Shown here one piece after another: positions 15,764 through 25,517 of a DNA stretch of 64,000 nt (the first letter of the stretch is position 1; every line of letters starts with the position of its first letter). Source of the stretch: Dehalococcoides mccartyi CG5 (lineage in GTDB: Bacteria > Chloroflexota > Dehalococcoidia > Dehalococcoidales > Dehalococcoidaceae); assembly GCF_000830885.1 (NCBI RefSeq), contig NZ_CP006951.1:558001-622000 (forward strand), read 5' to 3'. A program made the translations under genes and the position numbers. The notes beneath the pieces are model-generated. The model did not search any database. It was not told the origin of the DNA and saw nothing but the letters and a program-made list of their open reading frames with translations.

Positions 15764-17890
15764 CTAGATAAAGAGAGGTGCCAATACCAAAGTAATGGTG
15801 GAGAGCAACTTTATCAGTACGTGGATTGACGGTCCGGCAGTATCCTTGAAGGGGTCACCTACTGTATCACCTACCACGGTTGCGGCGTGGGTGACTGTAT
15901 GTTTAAGAACAGGACTGCCATCTTTTTCCAGCATTTCGCCGGTCTCAATGTACTTTTTGGCATTGTCCCAAGCACCGCCTGAGTTATTCAGATATGCAGC
16001 CATCATAATGCCGCCTATGGTGCCAACCATCAGGAATCCGGCAATGGCCATAGCTGAATCATAGCCAGTCAGTTTCAGGAAAACACCCAGCACTATGGGA
16101 GAAAGTACGGGTAGCAGGCCGGGGAAAATCATTTCGCGCAGACCGGCGGCAGCGGTGATATCCACTGCACGGGCATAATCCGGGCGTGAAGTTCCCGCCA
16201 GAATACCGGGGTCAGCTTTGAACTGACGGCGTACTTCTTCAATAATCTTGGAAGCAGTTCTGCCTACAGCCTTGATGGCTACAGCGGAGAAGAAGAATAC
16301 CAAAGCAACAGCCAATAAACCACCTACGAATACTTCTATACGTGAAAGGTCGACTGCCATCATCTCTGTTTCACCGCGAAGGAAGGCAACCCGCTCCAGA
16401 TAGGCTTCAAAGAGCAGGAAGGCGGCCAGACCGGCAGAGGCCAAAGCATAACCTTTGGTCAAAGCCTTGGTGGTATTACCAACGGCATCCAGACGGTCAG
16501 TAATTTTTCTTACCTTGCCGCCTACTCCGGCCATTTCAATAACACCGTTTGCGTTATCGGTAATAGGGCCGAAGGTATCCATGGCCAGAATGAAGGGACA
16601 GGTCATAAGCATACCCATGGTAGCAGCGGCAGTACCAAACACTGCGCCTCCTGCGATACCGGTTTGTCCGCCCATCCAGTAAGAAAGAAGCAGAGCGGCA
16701 CCAATAGTAATAGCGGTAGGCATGGCGGTCTCAAGACCGACAGCCGTACCGGAAACGATATTGGTAGCAGCACCGGTGCGTGAAGCGTTAGCAATTTCTT
16801 GTACCGGTTTATAGCGGAATTCAGTGTAGTACTGGGTTATGAAAACCATGGCTACACTGGTCAGGATACCGATAACGCCTGCGCCAAACAGCCACAGGTC
16901 ACCACCAATGGTTTGGTTAGCTATAAAGATACCGATTATAGATAAACCTACAGCAGTAAAATAGCCGCGGTTGAGGGCATTCATGGGGCTTTCGTTATCT
17001 TTACCGCGTACAAACATAATACCCACTATTGAGGCCAAGATGCCGAAGGCACGGACAACCAACGGGAAGAGTACCCATGCGGCGTTTCCGGTAGCCAGAT
17101 ACAGGGTAATACCCAATATCATAGCACCTATGTTTTCGGCGGCAGTAGATTCAAATAAATCAGCACCGCGGCCGGCGCAGTCACCTACATTATCGCCCAC
17201 CAGGTCTGCGATAACTGCGGCATTGCGGGGGTCGTCTTCGGGGATACCGGCTTCAACTTTACCAACCAGGTCAGCCCCCATGTCAGCGGCCTTGGTATAA
17301 ATACCTCCACCCAGCTGGGCAAACAGGGCTACAAAGCTGGCACCGAAACCAAAACCGATGATAAGATGGGGAGTTACTTCGGGGTTTCCGCCGTACATGT
17401 AGTAGATGCCGGCAACACCCAGTAAACTTAAGGCTACAATAAGGAAACCGGAAACAGCGCCACCTCTGATAGCTACAGTAACAGCTTCAGAGAGGCCACC
17501 TTTTGCGGCAGCGGCAGCACATCTAAGGTTTGATTTCACCGAGATGTACATACCGATAACGCCGGAGATACCAGAGCACAGAGCACCTGCCAGGAAGGCA
17601 AGGGCAGTTCGCCAGGCAATACCGATTCCGGTTATGCCATAGGCTTCCAACCCGCGTTCGCCACCTAGCAAACCAACCACTGCACCCACAGCTACCGCAG
17701 CCACAACGGCCAGAATAGCAATGGTGCGATATTGTCGCCGCAAGAAGGCAACAGCGCCTTCAAGAATACGGCCGGCAATATCCTGCATAGCCGGGGTACC
17801 GGAATCACGACGCATAACATCGCGAATCAGGTAGAGGGCAAATAGCACGGCAATCAGCCCTGCTGTCCACACCAACCAGGAAAGATCCAC
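15764..17890 (-). CDS. hppA: Membrane-bound proton-pumping pyrophosphatase, K+-independent type
   Basis: A 708-residue integral membrane enzyme with about 15-16 helices that couples pyrophosphate hydrolysis to ion pumping. The substrate loops are visible: KAADMGADLVGKVEAGIPEDD, NVGDCAGRGADLFES and the C-terminal GDTVGDPFKDTAGPS. The diagnostic site reads GNTTKA; Lys there marks the K+-independent class, which pumps protons. A second, Ala-type copy lies at 32575, so the cell has both classes. It is monocistronic, with a terminator beyond the stop. Confidence 0.96.
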   Translation of the reverse strand: MDLSWLVWTAGLIAVLFALYLIRDVMRRDSGTPAMQDIAGRILEGAVAFLRRQYRTIAILAVVAAVAVGAVVGLLGGERGLEAYGITGIGIAWRTALAFLAGALCSGISGVIGMYISVKSNLRCAAAAAKGGLSEAVTVAIRGGAVSGFLIVALSLLGVAGIYYMYGGNPEVTPHLIIGFGFGASFVALFAQLGGGIYTKAADMGADLVGKVEAGIPEDDPRNAAVIADLVGDNVGDCAGRGADLFESTAAENIGAMILGITLYLATGNAAWVLFPLVVRAFGILASIVGIMFVRGKDNESPMNALNRGYFTAVGLSIIGIFIANQTIGGDLWLFGAGVIGILTSVAMVFITQYYTEFRYKPVQEIANASRTGAATNIVSGTAVGLETAMPTAITIGAALLLSYWMGGQTGIAGGAVFGTAAATMGMLMTCPFILAMDTFGPITDNANGVIEMAGVGGKVRKITDRLDAVGNTTKALTKGYALASAGLAAFLLFEAYLERVAFLRGETEMMAVDLSRIEVFVGGLLAVALVFFFSAVAIKAVGRTASKIIEEVRRQFKADPGILAGTSRPDYARAVDITAAAGLREMIFPGLLPVLSPIVLGVFLKLTGYDSAMAIAGFLMVGTIGGIMMAAYLNNSGGAWDNAKKYIETGEMLEKDGSPVLKHTVTHAATVVGDTVGDPFKDTAGPSIHVLIKLLSTITLVLAPLFI

Positions 17891-18028
17891 AGTCTTCTCC
17901 TTTTCTTTTTTTGATCTTCTATTTTTAAACGCCGTAAGTATAAGTTATAAGTGCATTTTCGTCAAACATGCAGACACCATGTAAGTAAGTGGCATATACG
18001 TATAGGCACATTAAGGCTGGATGTTGTT

Positions 18029-18057
18029 TTGCAAAGCCGGTTATATTCTGATATAAA
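18029..18057 (+). promoter_or_regulatory. Promoter of the small membrane protein gene at 18080
   Basis: TTGCAA (18029-18034), a 17-base spacer and TATAAA (18052-18057). The transcript would have a short leader with AGGAG before the ATG. Confidence 0.6.
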
Positions 18058-18079
18058 TACCCTCTAGGAGATAGGGTGT

Positions 18080-18310
18080 ATGGGTATTGCCAGTTTTGTA
18101 ATAGGGCTTTTTAGTCTGGTCAGTATGGGAGTGGGCTTAATTCCTCTGCTGGGGACGATTAATTTTTTCAATTTATTCTTTGCGCTTATCGGTTTGGGAT
18201 TAGGGGTAGGCGGTATGCTGCGTTCTCCCCGTCACCGCCTTAGTCTGACAGGGATTGTGCTGTGCGGACTATCTTTGGTGCTGGGTTTTGTAAAATATAT
18301 TCTGGGTTAA
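18080..18310 (+). CDS. Small membrane protein of unknown function
   Basis: A 76-residue protein with two or three hydrophobic segments separated by glycine-rich turns and a short basic stretch (RSPRHRLSL), likely inner membrane. ATG 18080 has AGGAGAT eight to ten bases upstream and a good promoter. No family recognised, though the pattern resembles DUF4190-type small membrane proteins. Confidence 0.6.
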   Translation: MGIASFVIGLFSLVSMGVGLIPLLGTINFFNLFFALIGLGLGVGGMLRSPRHRLSLTGIVLCGLSLVLGFVKYILG

Positions 18311-18330
18311 TAAAAAATCTGTCTAATATA

Positions 18331-18356
18331 AAAAAGCCAGACTTCGCGTCTGGCTT
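18331..18356 (-). terminator. Terminator after the DUF4870 pseudogene
   Basis: AAGCCAGAC (18334-18342) and GTCTGGCTT (18348-18356) form a perfect nine-pair stem with loop TTCGC. Read on the minus strand it ends in five T; it can also serve the plus-strand gene. Confidence 0.85.
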
Positions 18357-18377
18357 AATGTTATCCCCGGGTTTAGG

Positions 18378-18707
18378 TTATTTGTTTGCCCAGCGTTCGG
18401 CAATATCACCCGCAATGGGCAGTTTGTATTTAAGCCCCTGTGAAGCCTTTACTATCAGGACTATCCACAGTATAAATGAGAGTACGCTTATTGCCCAGCT
18501 GATAAATACGCCAAGCACAGGTATTATGTTAAAAACCAAGACGATAATCTGAAGTGAACCGAAAACCACCAGTGATTGATACGCATGGAAGCAGACAAAT
18601 TTATTGTCTTTCTCAAGGATAAGGAATATGATAGCGGAAACCTAGGCGAGTACGTAACACAGTAATCCGGCAACATTTTCTTGCAAACCGGTAGAGGTTT
18701 TGGTCAT
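18378..18707 (-). pseudogene. DUF4870-like membrane protein gene broken by an in-frame TAG
   Basis: Translated from ATG 18707 (preceded by AAGGAGAT) the frame reads MTKTSTGLQENVAGLLCYVLA, then TAG at 18644-18642, then VSAIIFLILEKDNKFVCFHAY and further hydrophobic segments to a normal stop at 18378. The whole, 109 codons, matches the layout of DUF4870 proteins, in which a Trp normally stands where the stop is (TGG to TAG). There is no frameshift. The remaining open frame from 18569 lacks the first helix. This suggests a recent nonsense mutation; a sequencing error or readthrough are alternatives. Confidence 0.75.
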
Positions 18708-18778
18708 TAATATCTCCTTTGATGATGTAATTTAAGACTATATTATTTTAATTCACCCGTCAATACATTTGTTATATT

Positions 18779-19918
18779 TTAATGTTTGGAATTCAGCTGT
18801 CCTGTTTCTATTTCCTGCCGCATCTGAAGGTATTCTATCAGATTGGTGCGGGAAATCAGTCCTATCAGTTTACCTTCAGACAAGACTGGCAACTGGTTGA
18901 TATCTTCGGATTGCAGCAAGTTCAGTACATTACCAAGGTGTTCTTCAGGACCTACCGTCCGCAGTTTTTCAAAAGGGGTCATCGCTTGCCGTACAGATGT
19001 TTGATTGAGTTGGTTTGTTGGTATTTTTTTAATATCACTCAGGCTTATCAGGCCGGCTAGTTTTCCGTTTTCAAATACCGGTAGTGCTCTCTGGTTAAGG
19101 GGCAATATATATTCATGCAGTGCCTGATAAAGTGTGTTGTCAGGTTCAATGGTTTTAAATTCCCGTTTCATCACCCTGCTTATATTTACTTCTCGGAGTA
19201 TTTCGGAGATAACCGTCTGCTGGAATGACCCTTGGGCAGCGGAAGCCAGAAACCAGCCGATAAGCGCCAGCCAGAGGCCGCTTATGCCTATACCAAGGAA
19301 AGCAGCGGCAATCCCCCCAAATATAAGCAGATAGGCGAAGCCCAGTCCCACCCCGGCAGAAATTCTGGTTGCCCGTCTGATGTCATTTGAGGCATTCCAG
19401 ATAATAGCTCTGAGTACCCGCCCGCCATCCAGAGGGAAACCGGGGATAAGGTTAAAAATAGCCAGCATGGCATTTATCTGAGCCAGATATAAAAATACTC
19501 CGGCCAAAGTGGCATTTTGTGAGGAAAAGACTATCTGGAATACCCAGAATACCAGTGCCAGTACAATGCTGACTGCCGGGCCGGAGATAGCCATACGGAA
19601 TTCGGCTGCAGGATTATCCGGTTCTTTTGTGAGGTTTGAAACCCCGCCGAAAATGAAAAGGTCTATGCTTTTAACGGGTATTCCCTGGCGTATGGCTATA
19701 AAAGAGTGCCCCAGTTCGTGGGCTAAAACCGAGCCGAAAAGGAGCAGGCTACTTAGAATACCCAGTGTCCAGCCGGTAAAGGGGCTTATATTTTCGTCTA
19801 TTGAAGGGTAATAAGCCACAGACAGAGACCAGCTGAGCAGGGCGAAGATAATAAACCATGAGGCATGAATGCCTATTTCTATGCCCAGAATTCGTCCAAG
19901 CTTGAAAGAGGATTTCAT
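18779..19918 (-). CDS. Site-2 protease family zinc metalloprotease with two CBS domains
   Basis: A 379-residue membrane protease. The zinc motif HELGH lies near residue 67 in a membrane helix; the third ligand is in NLIPGFPLDGGR near residue 160. After about residue 245 come two CBS motifs (around LAGLISLSDIKK and KLIGLISRTNLIEYL) that may sense nucleotides. Such enzymes cut membrane proteins, for example anti-sigma factors; the substrate is unknown. ATG 19918 has GGAGGGAG upstream. It follows the GreA-like gene by 26 bases. A paralogue is at 23013. Confidence 0.9.
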   Translation of the reverse strand: MKSSFKLGRILGIEIGIHASWFIIFALLSWSLSVAYYPSIDENISPFTGWTLGILSSLLLFGSVLAHELGHSFIAIRQGIPVKSIDLFIFGGVSNLTKEPDNPAAEFRMAISGPAVSIVLALVFWVFQIVFSSQNATLAGVFLYLAQINAMLAIFNLIPGFPLDGGRVLRAIIWNASNDIRRATRISAGVGLGFAYLLIFGGIAAAFLGIGISGLWLALIGWFLASAAQGSFQQTVISEILREVNISRVMKREFKTIEPDNTLYQALHEYILPLNQRALPVFENGKLAGLISLSDIKKIPTNQLNQTSVRQAMTPFEKLRTVGPEEHLGNVLNLLQSEDINQLPVLSEGKLIGLISRTNLIEYLQMRQEIETGQLNSKH

Positions 19919-19944
19919 GGTCTCCCTCCAGTAACTGTAAGGAG

Positions 19945-20745
19945 TTATTTAAAGCTTATATCTTCTATTACGTATTGTAAAGTACCGGAAGGGACTTCTA
20001 TTTCTATATTGTCTCCCTTGCTTCGGTTGAAGAGAGCTTTGCCAATGGGTGATGAGGCTGATATTCTGCCCTTCAAGGGTTCTATTTCTTTAGGGCTTAC
20101 CAAAGTATAAATGCACTGTTCCCCGTTTTTCAGGTCACGGAGTTTTACAGTGTTGCCCATATTCACTTTTGAGGTGTTGTTATCGGTATATTCGCTGACT
20201 TCGGCATGTTTCAGCTCATGTTCTATTTCTTTTATGCGTCCTTCTATTTGGCCGCGTTGTTCCTTGGCGGCATGGTAAGGGGCATTTTCACGCATATCCT
20301 TATCCAGGGCAGCCAGTCGCATTTCTTCGATAACTGCAATCCGTTTTACCTTCAAGATACCCAGTTCGTCTTCCAGTTTTTTGTAACCACTGGCGGTCAT
20401 GGGTATCTTTTCAACCGCATTCTGGCTTGTGCGGGTGGCGGATTTACGCGAAGCCAGTTTTTTTATCTTGATGTGTGAAGAAAGGTTGTAATCTACCCAA
20501 CCCTGTTCATTTAGGTACGTAAGAAAAGCCCGTATTGACTGGAGTTTGACAGATACTTCTTTGTCGGAAGATGATATGCATTCAGGGTAGCGGGATACCT
20601 CAATGGCAGTCATGCGGCAGACAAGCTTGTCTTTTCCGCACCAACGGGTAAAATGAACCAGCGAATTCTGATGGATTTTCTTGTTACTGTTATCGTTAAG
20701 GTATTGATTTAATGCTTCGTCAAGGTTAATGCCGCTGTTTTGCAT
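19945..20745 (-). CDS. GreA/GreB-type transcription factor with an extra N-terminal domain
   Basis: A 266-residue protein. Residues about 110-266 match GreA: the coiled coil PMTASGYKKLEDEL, the LAALDKDMRENAPYHAAKEQRG tip region with the acidic tip pair, and the FKBP-like C terminus (SSPIGKALFNRSKGDNIEIEVP). GreA rescues backtracked RNA polymerase. Residues 1-105 are extra: they look like the SAM-like core-binding domain found at the N terminus of tyrosine recombinases (SLVHFTRWCG, IRAFLTYLNEQGWVDYN). The extra part may bind DNA. It precedes the M50 protease on the same strand. Confidence 0.82.
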   Translation of the reverse strand: MQNSGINLDEALNQYLNDNSNKKIHQNSLVHFTRWCGKDKLVCRMTAIEVSRYPECISSSDKEVSVKLQSIRAFLTYLNEQGWVDYNLSSHIKIKKLASRKSATRTSQNAVEKIPMTASGYKKLEDELGILKVKRIAVIEEMRLAALDKDMRENAPYHAAKEQRGQIEGRIKEIEHELKHAEVSEYTDNNTSKVNMGNTVKLRDLKNGEQCIYTLVSPKEIEPLKGRISASSPIGKALFNRSKGDNIEIEVPSGTLQYVIEDISFK

Positions 20746-20873
20746 AAAAATTCTGATTGACTCCGATTTTCTTTTTTAACTGCGAACAAGGTCAAACGGA
20801 TTCTTTAGCAAGTGGCCAAATGCTTTGCCATGCCAGTCAAATCTCAGGTGACTCTTTGCAGCCATCTTCTCAA

Positions 20874-21914
20874 TCATACCACTTGTAGCACATTTTTTAA
20901 AAATTTGTTCAAGCAGACGGTCATCAATCCCCGTGTATGCCCTGCTGAGAAGTCTGCCAATGTATAGCTCAGACCCGATAAGGGATTTCCAGTTTTTTCA
21001 TATTCAGCCAGATTGGCTTTGGAAAGTTTATTGGTTTTTATATTTTTGTCCAAACAGGACACAGCCAAATCAGCACACAGCAAACCAAAATATATTCCCC
21101 CTCCGGTAGTCGGTTTTAACTGGCCGGCAAAATCACCTACTGCCAGTACTCTGTCCCCAAAGCTGGCAGAAAGATTGCCTATAGGAACCGGGCGGCAGAC
21201 ATAGTTAATATGCTTAGCGGTTATCAACCCTTGCTTGTATAAAGTATTATGTAAAGCACTCCAGCATTCAAATGGATTTTTGCGGGTAAGCAGTCCCATT
21301 TTGGCGGTGCAGTCATTTATGGAGCTAAGCCAACCGAAATATCCCTGAGATATGGCTTTGCCGGTAAAAAGTGACAAATTGGACGGAATAGAAGTATCAA
21401 CTTCGGCCTGAAGTCCGTAAGCGAAGTTATTTATTTCCCCCAGTCCGGTTGCCCGGCTGAGAGCAGTATTGTAACCTGCGGCCAGAACAACCGCTTTGGC
21501 GGTGAAAGACTGCCCTTCTTTGGTGGTTATGCGAAGCCCGTTTTCAATATATTCAATACTGTTTGCCTGAAAACCGAAGCTTGTTCGCACCCCGCAGTTA
21601 ATTGCCTGTTGTAATAATTTGGCCTGAAAGCTTGCTCTGTCCAGCATTATTGCCTGCGGTGTATCCCGTTTGAGCAACAGCTTTTGACCGCCGGGTGAAT
21701 ATACGCTTGCCTCTGAAAAATAATTTTGTATGTATTTGCCATCGAAGCCGTATTTAGAGGCGCACTCGGTGCTGATTATGCCTGTACAGCAAACCTGCTT
21801 TGCCGCTTCAGGTTTTTTTTCCAGTAGCCGTACTTCGTAGCCGCACTCGGCCAGACACTTGGCGGTATGCAGCCCTACAGGGCCTGCCCCTATTACCAGT
21901 ACATCGGTATTCAT
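20874..21914 (-). CDS. FAD-dependent oxidoreductase, geranylgeranyl-reductase-like
   Basis: A 346-residue flavoprotein with the N-terminal dinucleotide motif VIGAGPVGLHTAKCLAE, a CCTGIIS segment and the FAD-contacting VLAVGDFAGQLKPTTGGGI near residue 265, the layout of geranylgeranyl reductases that saturate isoprenoid chains. Possible substrates here are quinone or lipid side chains, which would fit with dxs at the left edge, but this is not shown. ATG 21914 is chosen because the fold begins there; upstream Met codons add a nonconserved tail. The ribosome site is weak. Confidence 0.8.
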   Translation of the reverse strand: MNTDVLVIGAGPVGLHTAKCLAECGYEVRLLEKKPEAAKQVCCTGIISTECASKYGFDGKYIQNYFSEASVYSPGGQKLLLKRDTPQAIMLDRASFQAKLLQQAINCGVRTSFGFQANSIEYIENGLRITTKEGQSFTAKAVVLAAGYNTALSRATGLGEINNFAYGLQAEVDTSIPSNLSLFTGKAISQGYFGWLSSINDCTAKMGLLTRKNPFECWSALHNTLYKQGLITAKHINYVCRPVPIGNLSASFGDRVLAVGDFAGQLKPTTGGGIYFGLLCADLAVSCLDKNIKTNKLSKANLAEYEKTGNPLSGLSYTLADFSAGHTRGLMTVCLNKFLKNVLQVV

Positions 21915-22054
21915 AGTTACATTATCCGGTTTTTTAGCAAAAAAGACAATTGGCATATAAAACACAAAAGGGTATTGTGCTTAAAAAGTATTAAAGCTAT
22001 AATGGAAGACAAAAGTATAGTATTATGCTTTCTAACTGGTTTTGAGGTGCGTAT

Positions 22055-22291
22055 ATGATAGTCACTGTAACCAGTGTGACCACTGCGACTGCGGCTGGTT
22101 TGGCATCTGTTATCGGCGGTGTTTCACTGGCCTCTCTGATAGTGTTTCTGATTGCCCGTGAAATGGCACTGGCCCGGAAGTCAGATGTTTCAATGAGGAT
22201 TGCGCGTTACCTGCATATCAGCATTTTGCCGTTGTTTTTGGTAATGGGTGTTATTGTTATTACCAGAGTGCTGGAAACTCTAGCCCAGTAA
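22055..22291 (+). CDS. Small two-helix membrane protein
   Basis: A 78-residue protein with hydrophobic segments at about residues 12-33 and 52-72 flanking a basic loop (REMALARKSDVSMRIARY). ATG 22055 has GAGGTG a few bases upstream. It converges with and overlaps the CPBP protease gene by 12 bases. No family recognised. Confidence 0.6.
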   Translation: MIVTVTSVTTATAAGLASVIGGVSLASLIVFLIAREMALARKSDVSMRIARYLHISILPLFLVMGVIVITRVLETLAQ

Positions 22292-23020
22292 AAGTGGCGC
22301 TATGGCAAAGAGTATTATGTTGGTTAGCCCGTGAGCTATTGTTACACCCAGTATGGAGCCGGTTTTTTTGACCAGATAGCCAAATACGAGTGCTACCCCA
22401 AAGACAAAAAATATATCCAATATAGAAAAAAACCCTATATGAAGCACGGCAAATATCAGGCTTATATAGATTATGCCTCTTGATCCGAATGAATCCAGCG
22501 CTGCTTTCTGTAAAACTCCCCTGAAAATCAGTTCCTCTACAAATCCGGTTGTGAGCAGTAGTATTATGCCGGGCAATATCAGATTACTCCAGCTCAGTGT
22601 TTCTGCAATAGCATCAGGTTTCAAGATAGCGTATTCGGCAAAACCCAGTCCTATACCTGTCAGTCCTATCAGTATCTGCACCGGTATTTTGCCCCAGATG
22701 AGGCCTATATCTTTTAAAGTGTATTCCAGCATTTTGGCTACCATGATCGTCGCTATCAGTAAAGGCAGGTAGATAATCGGATACCACCATATCTGGGGAA
22801 TGTCTGAAAGTGGCATAGCCAGGCTTATTATCCGTATCAAGGCTACCAGCGAAAGTGCCAGAATAAGCCGGTCAGGATGAAAACGGTTAGTCTTGGCAAC
22901 CTGTATGATGATGCTGAATAGAAGGACTGTATAGATGCCCAGACCTAAAAGAGGGTGGAAGGCTACTGTGACAATCTCGGCGGTGGTGATTATCAGCAGG
23001 TAGAACAGGGCACTAGGCAT
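22280..23020 (-). CDS. CPBP-family intramembrane metalloprotease
   Basis: A 246-residue protein with about eight membrane helices. The glutamate motif GFVEELIFRGVLQ near residue 160 and the later His residues in FAVLHIGFF and IAHGLTNII are the CPBP (CAAX/ABI) catalytic signature. Substrates of bacterial members are mostly unknown. Its start overlaps the end of the M50 gene at 23013 by eight bases, so the two proteases are co-expressed. Confidence 0.88.
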   Translation of the reverse strand: MPSALFYLLIITTAEIVTVAFHPLLGLGIYTVLLFSIIIQVAKTNRFHPDRLILALSLVALIRIISLAMPLSDIPQIWWYPIIYLPLLIATIMVAKMLEYTLKDIGLIWGKIPVQILIGLTGIGLGFAEYAILKPDAIAETLSWSNLILPGIILLLTTGFVEELIFRGVLQKAALDSFGSRGIIYISLIFAVLHIGFFSILDIFFVFGVALVFGYLVKKTGSILGVTIAHGLTNIILFAIAPLLLG

Positions 23021-24125
23021 CCGTAAAGCCCTTTTCTGAGGCTTTATTCATATATGCTATAAGGCTGTCCAGAGTTATAAAACTTACTCGGGTATCTTCA
23101 CTAGCTAGCCTGACTATTTCTATTTTGTCTTCATTCATGCGCCGGGCAATATCCAGAGCATTTGTGTCTGATGGTATGACGGGTATTTCATTGATAGGCG
23201 TATATAATTCAGCCAGAGTAGACTTAAGGTTATCTTTATTTTTCAGGCTGTGCTGGTTTATTATACCCGCCAGTCCGTTTTCATCTTCAACCAGTATATA
23301 ATCCCCGTTTGGTGTTTGGGTCAGATAGTCAGCAAAAATCTGGGTGGATTTGGCTCTGGGTATATCTGATGCTACCACTTCTACAGGAGTGACTCTTTTC
23401 AAAATCTGCTGTAAAGTATATTGGCGAAAGCTGTTACGGGCAGTATCAGATAAATACCAACCCAATAACCCCAGCCAGATGCCGGAAAGCCAGTCTTGGG
23501 TGCGTATCAGTATAAATACACCTGCCAGTATAAACAGATAGCCGAATATCTGGCCGGCTATGGTGGAAATACGGGTGGATTTAGCCAAGTCTTTGGTAGT
23601 TTGCCAGAAAACTGCCCTAAGAATACGCCCCCCGTCCAGAGGGAAACCCGGTATCAGGTTGAATACAGCCAGTATCAGGTTAATTTGAGCCAGCCAGTAA
23701 TTCATTATAGCCAGTTCAGGGCTTTGGCCGTTGAGGTTTATATATAGTACATAAAATATACCTGACAGCCCCAGACTTGCGGCCGGACCGGCCAGTGCCA
23801 TTTTAAATTCACTGCCGGCAGTTTCTGCTTCTTCACTCATATTAGCAGCACCGCCGAATATAAACAGGGTGATGCTTTTTACCTTCATCCCGTTAGCTTT
23901 GCCTACCAGACTGTGGGCAAGTTCATGGACAATTACCGAAGCAAAAAACAGCAGGCTGGTACAAATGCCCATAATCCAGAGTTGTAGATTGGTAGCATTA
24001 TCCAGAGTATCAGGAAACACTTGGGTAGCTAGAAACACAGATACCAGACCGAATATGATAAACCAGCCGTAATGAAGGCGAAATTGGATACCGAAGAGTT
24101 TACCTATATTTATGCCCTGTTCCAT
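23013..24125 (-). CDS. Site-2 protease family zinc metalloprotease, second copy
   Basis: A 370-residue paralogue of the protein at 18779. HELAH near residue 66 and NLIPGFPLDGGRILRA near residue 158 supply the zinc ligands. The C-terminal 110 residues lie where the CBS domains are in the paralogue but are more divergent. ATG 24125 follows AGGTGAT; the alternative TTG at 24137 is less likely. It is followed by the overlapping CPBP protease gene and preceded by thiC. Confidence 0.88.
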   Translation of the reverse strand: MEQGINIGKLFGIQFRLHYGWFIIFGLVSVFLATQVFPDTLDNATNLQLWIMGICTSLLFFASVIVHELAHSLVGKANGMKVKSITLFIFGGAANMSEEAETAGSEFKMALAGPAASLGLSGIFYVLYINLNGQSPELAIMNYWLAQINLILAVFNLIPGFPLDGGRILRAVFWQTTKDLAKSTRISTIAGQIFGYLFILAGVFILIRTQDWLSGIWLGLLGWYLSDTARNSFRQYTLQQILKRVTPVEVVASDIPRAKSTQIFADYLTQTPNGDYILVEDENGLAGIINQHSLKNKDNLKSTLAELYTPINEIPVIPSDTNALDIARRMNEDKIEIVRLASEDTRVSFITLDSLIAYMNKASEKGFTDA

Positions 24126-24160
24126 ATCACCTGACAATCTTTTAAAAAATATATCTTATG

Positions 24161-25456
24161 CTAGCACCGTGAGACAGAAACGCCAAGATGTTTTTCAGCC
24201 AGTTCCATGGCGCAAAAGTCTCCGCACATGCTGCAGGCTTTCCCTCTGGTTTTAAAACGGTCGCGGGTAACTCTGGCGTGTTCAGGGTCAAGTGAAAGCT
24301 TAAGTTGGGTTTCCCAGTCCAGTTTTTTGCGGGCAATGGCCATCTGGCGGTCCCGTTCAGCCGCCCCGTTGACCCCTTTTACAATATCGGCGGCATGGGC
24401 GGCAATGCGTGAAGCGATTACCCCGTTTCTGACATCTGTTACGTCCGGCAGAGACAGATGCTCAGCAGGGGTAACGTAGCACAGGAAATCCGCTCCGGCG
24501 GCCGCGGCAATAGCCCCGCCGATAGCTCCGGTGATATGGTCGTAGCCGGGGGCGATATCCGTAACCAGCGGGCCCAGCACATAAAAAGGAGCATCTTCGC
24601 AGATGGATTTCTGCAGTCGTACATTGGCCTCTATCTGGTTCAAAGGTACATGCCCGGGTCCTTCCACCATTACCTGTACTTCAGCTTCTCTGGCTCTTTT
24701 TACCAGTTCGCCCAGCACCAGCAGTTCAGCTACCTGTGCCCGATCAGTTGCATCTGCAATACAGCCGGGACGCAGTCCGTCACCCAGACTCAGGGTGACA
24801 TCATATTCCCGGCAGATATCCAGCAGACGGTCAAAATGTTCGTACAGCGGGTTTTCAGCGCCATGAAACACCATCCAGCCGGCAGTAAAAGTGCCCCCGC
24901 GGGATACTATATCTGTAAGTCTGCCCTGTCCTTTAAATGTATCTATTACCTGACGGGTGACCCCGCAGTGTACGGTTACAAAGTCCACCCCTTCTCTGGC
25001 TTGGGATTCTATGGCACCGAACAGGTCGTCAGCCGTCATCTTTACCATAGCCCCGTAACGGTCTTTGGCTTCAACAGCGGCTTGATATACAGGTACAGTC
25101 CCCAGCGGCAGGCAGGTATTTTCCAGTATGGCCTTACGGATAGTGTTTATCTTGGGGCCGGTGGATAGGTCCATTATGGTATCGGCACCCACCATTTCGG
25201 CCATTTTCAGCTTTTCAACTTCACTTGCCACTGAACCAAAGTCTGTGGAAGTGCCTATGTTGGCGTTTACCTTGGTGGAAAGCCCCTTGCCTATACCGCA
25301 CAGCTTCAGGTTTTTACGGAGTTTATTGACAGGTATTACAATATTGCCGTCAGCTATGCCTTTAAGGATAAACTCCGGCTGGAGTCCTTCAGTTTTGGCT
25401 ACAGCTTCCATTTCGGGAGTGACGATGCCTTTTCGGGCTTGCTTGAGTTGGGTCAT
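24161..25456 (-). CDS. thiC: Phosphomethylpyrimidine synthase
   Basis: A 431-residue radical-SAM-type enzyme that converts aminoimidazole ribotide to the thiamine pyrimidine. Visible motifs include [43 protein letters not shown] and the C-terminal iron-sulfur motif CSMCGDFC (CxxCxxxxC type). Cytosolic. ATG 25456 has AGGGGA five bases upstream, and a TPP riboswitch lies in the leader, so expression should fall when TPP is plentiful. thiE lies far away at 30866. Confidence 0.97.
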   Translation of the reverse strand: MTQLKQARKGIVTPEMEAVAKTEGLQPEFILKGIADGNIVIPVNKLRKNLKLCGIGKGLSTKVNANIGTSTDFGSVASEVEKLKMAEMVGADTIMDLSTGPKINTIRKAILENTCLPLGTVPVYQAAVEAKDRYGAMVKMTADDLFGAIESQAREGVDFVTVHCGVTRQVIDTFKGQGRLTDIVSRGGTFTAGWMVFHGAENPLYEHFDRLLDICREYDVTLSLGDGLRPGCIADATDRAQVAELLVLGELVKRAREAEVQVMVEGPGHVPLNQIEANVRLQKSICEDAPFYVLGPLVTDIAPGYDHITGAIGGAIAAAAGADFLCYVTPAEHLSLPDVTDVRNGVIASRIAAHAADIVKGVNGAAERDRQMAIARKKLDWETQLKLSLDPEHARVTRDRFKTRGKACSMCGDFCAMELAEKHLGVSVSRC

Positions 25457-25517
25457 GATTTTCCCCTGAAAATAAATTAACCAAGGCAAAGCGTTAACTT
25501 TAGACCCTGGTCTCAAA

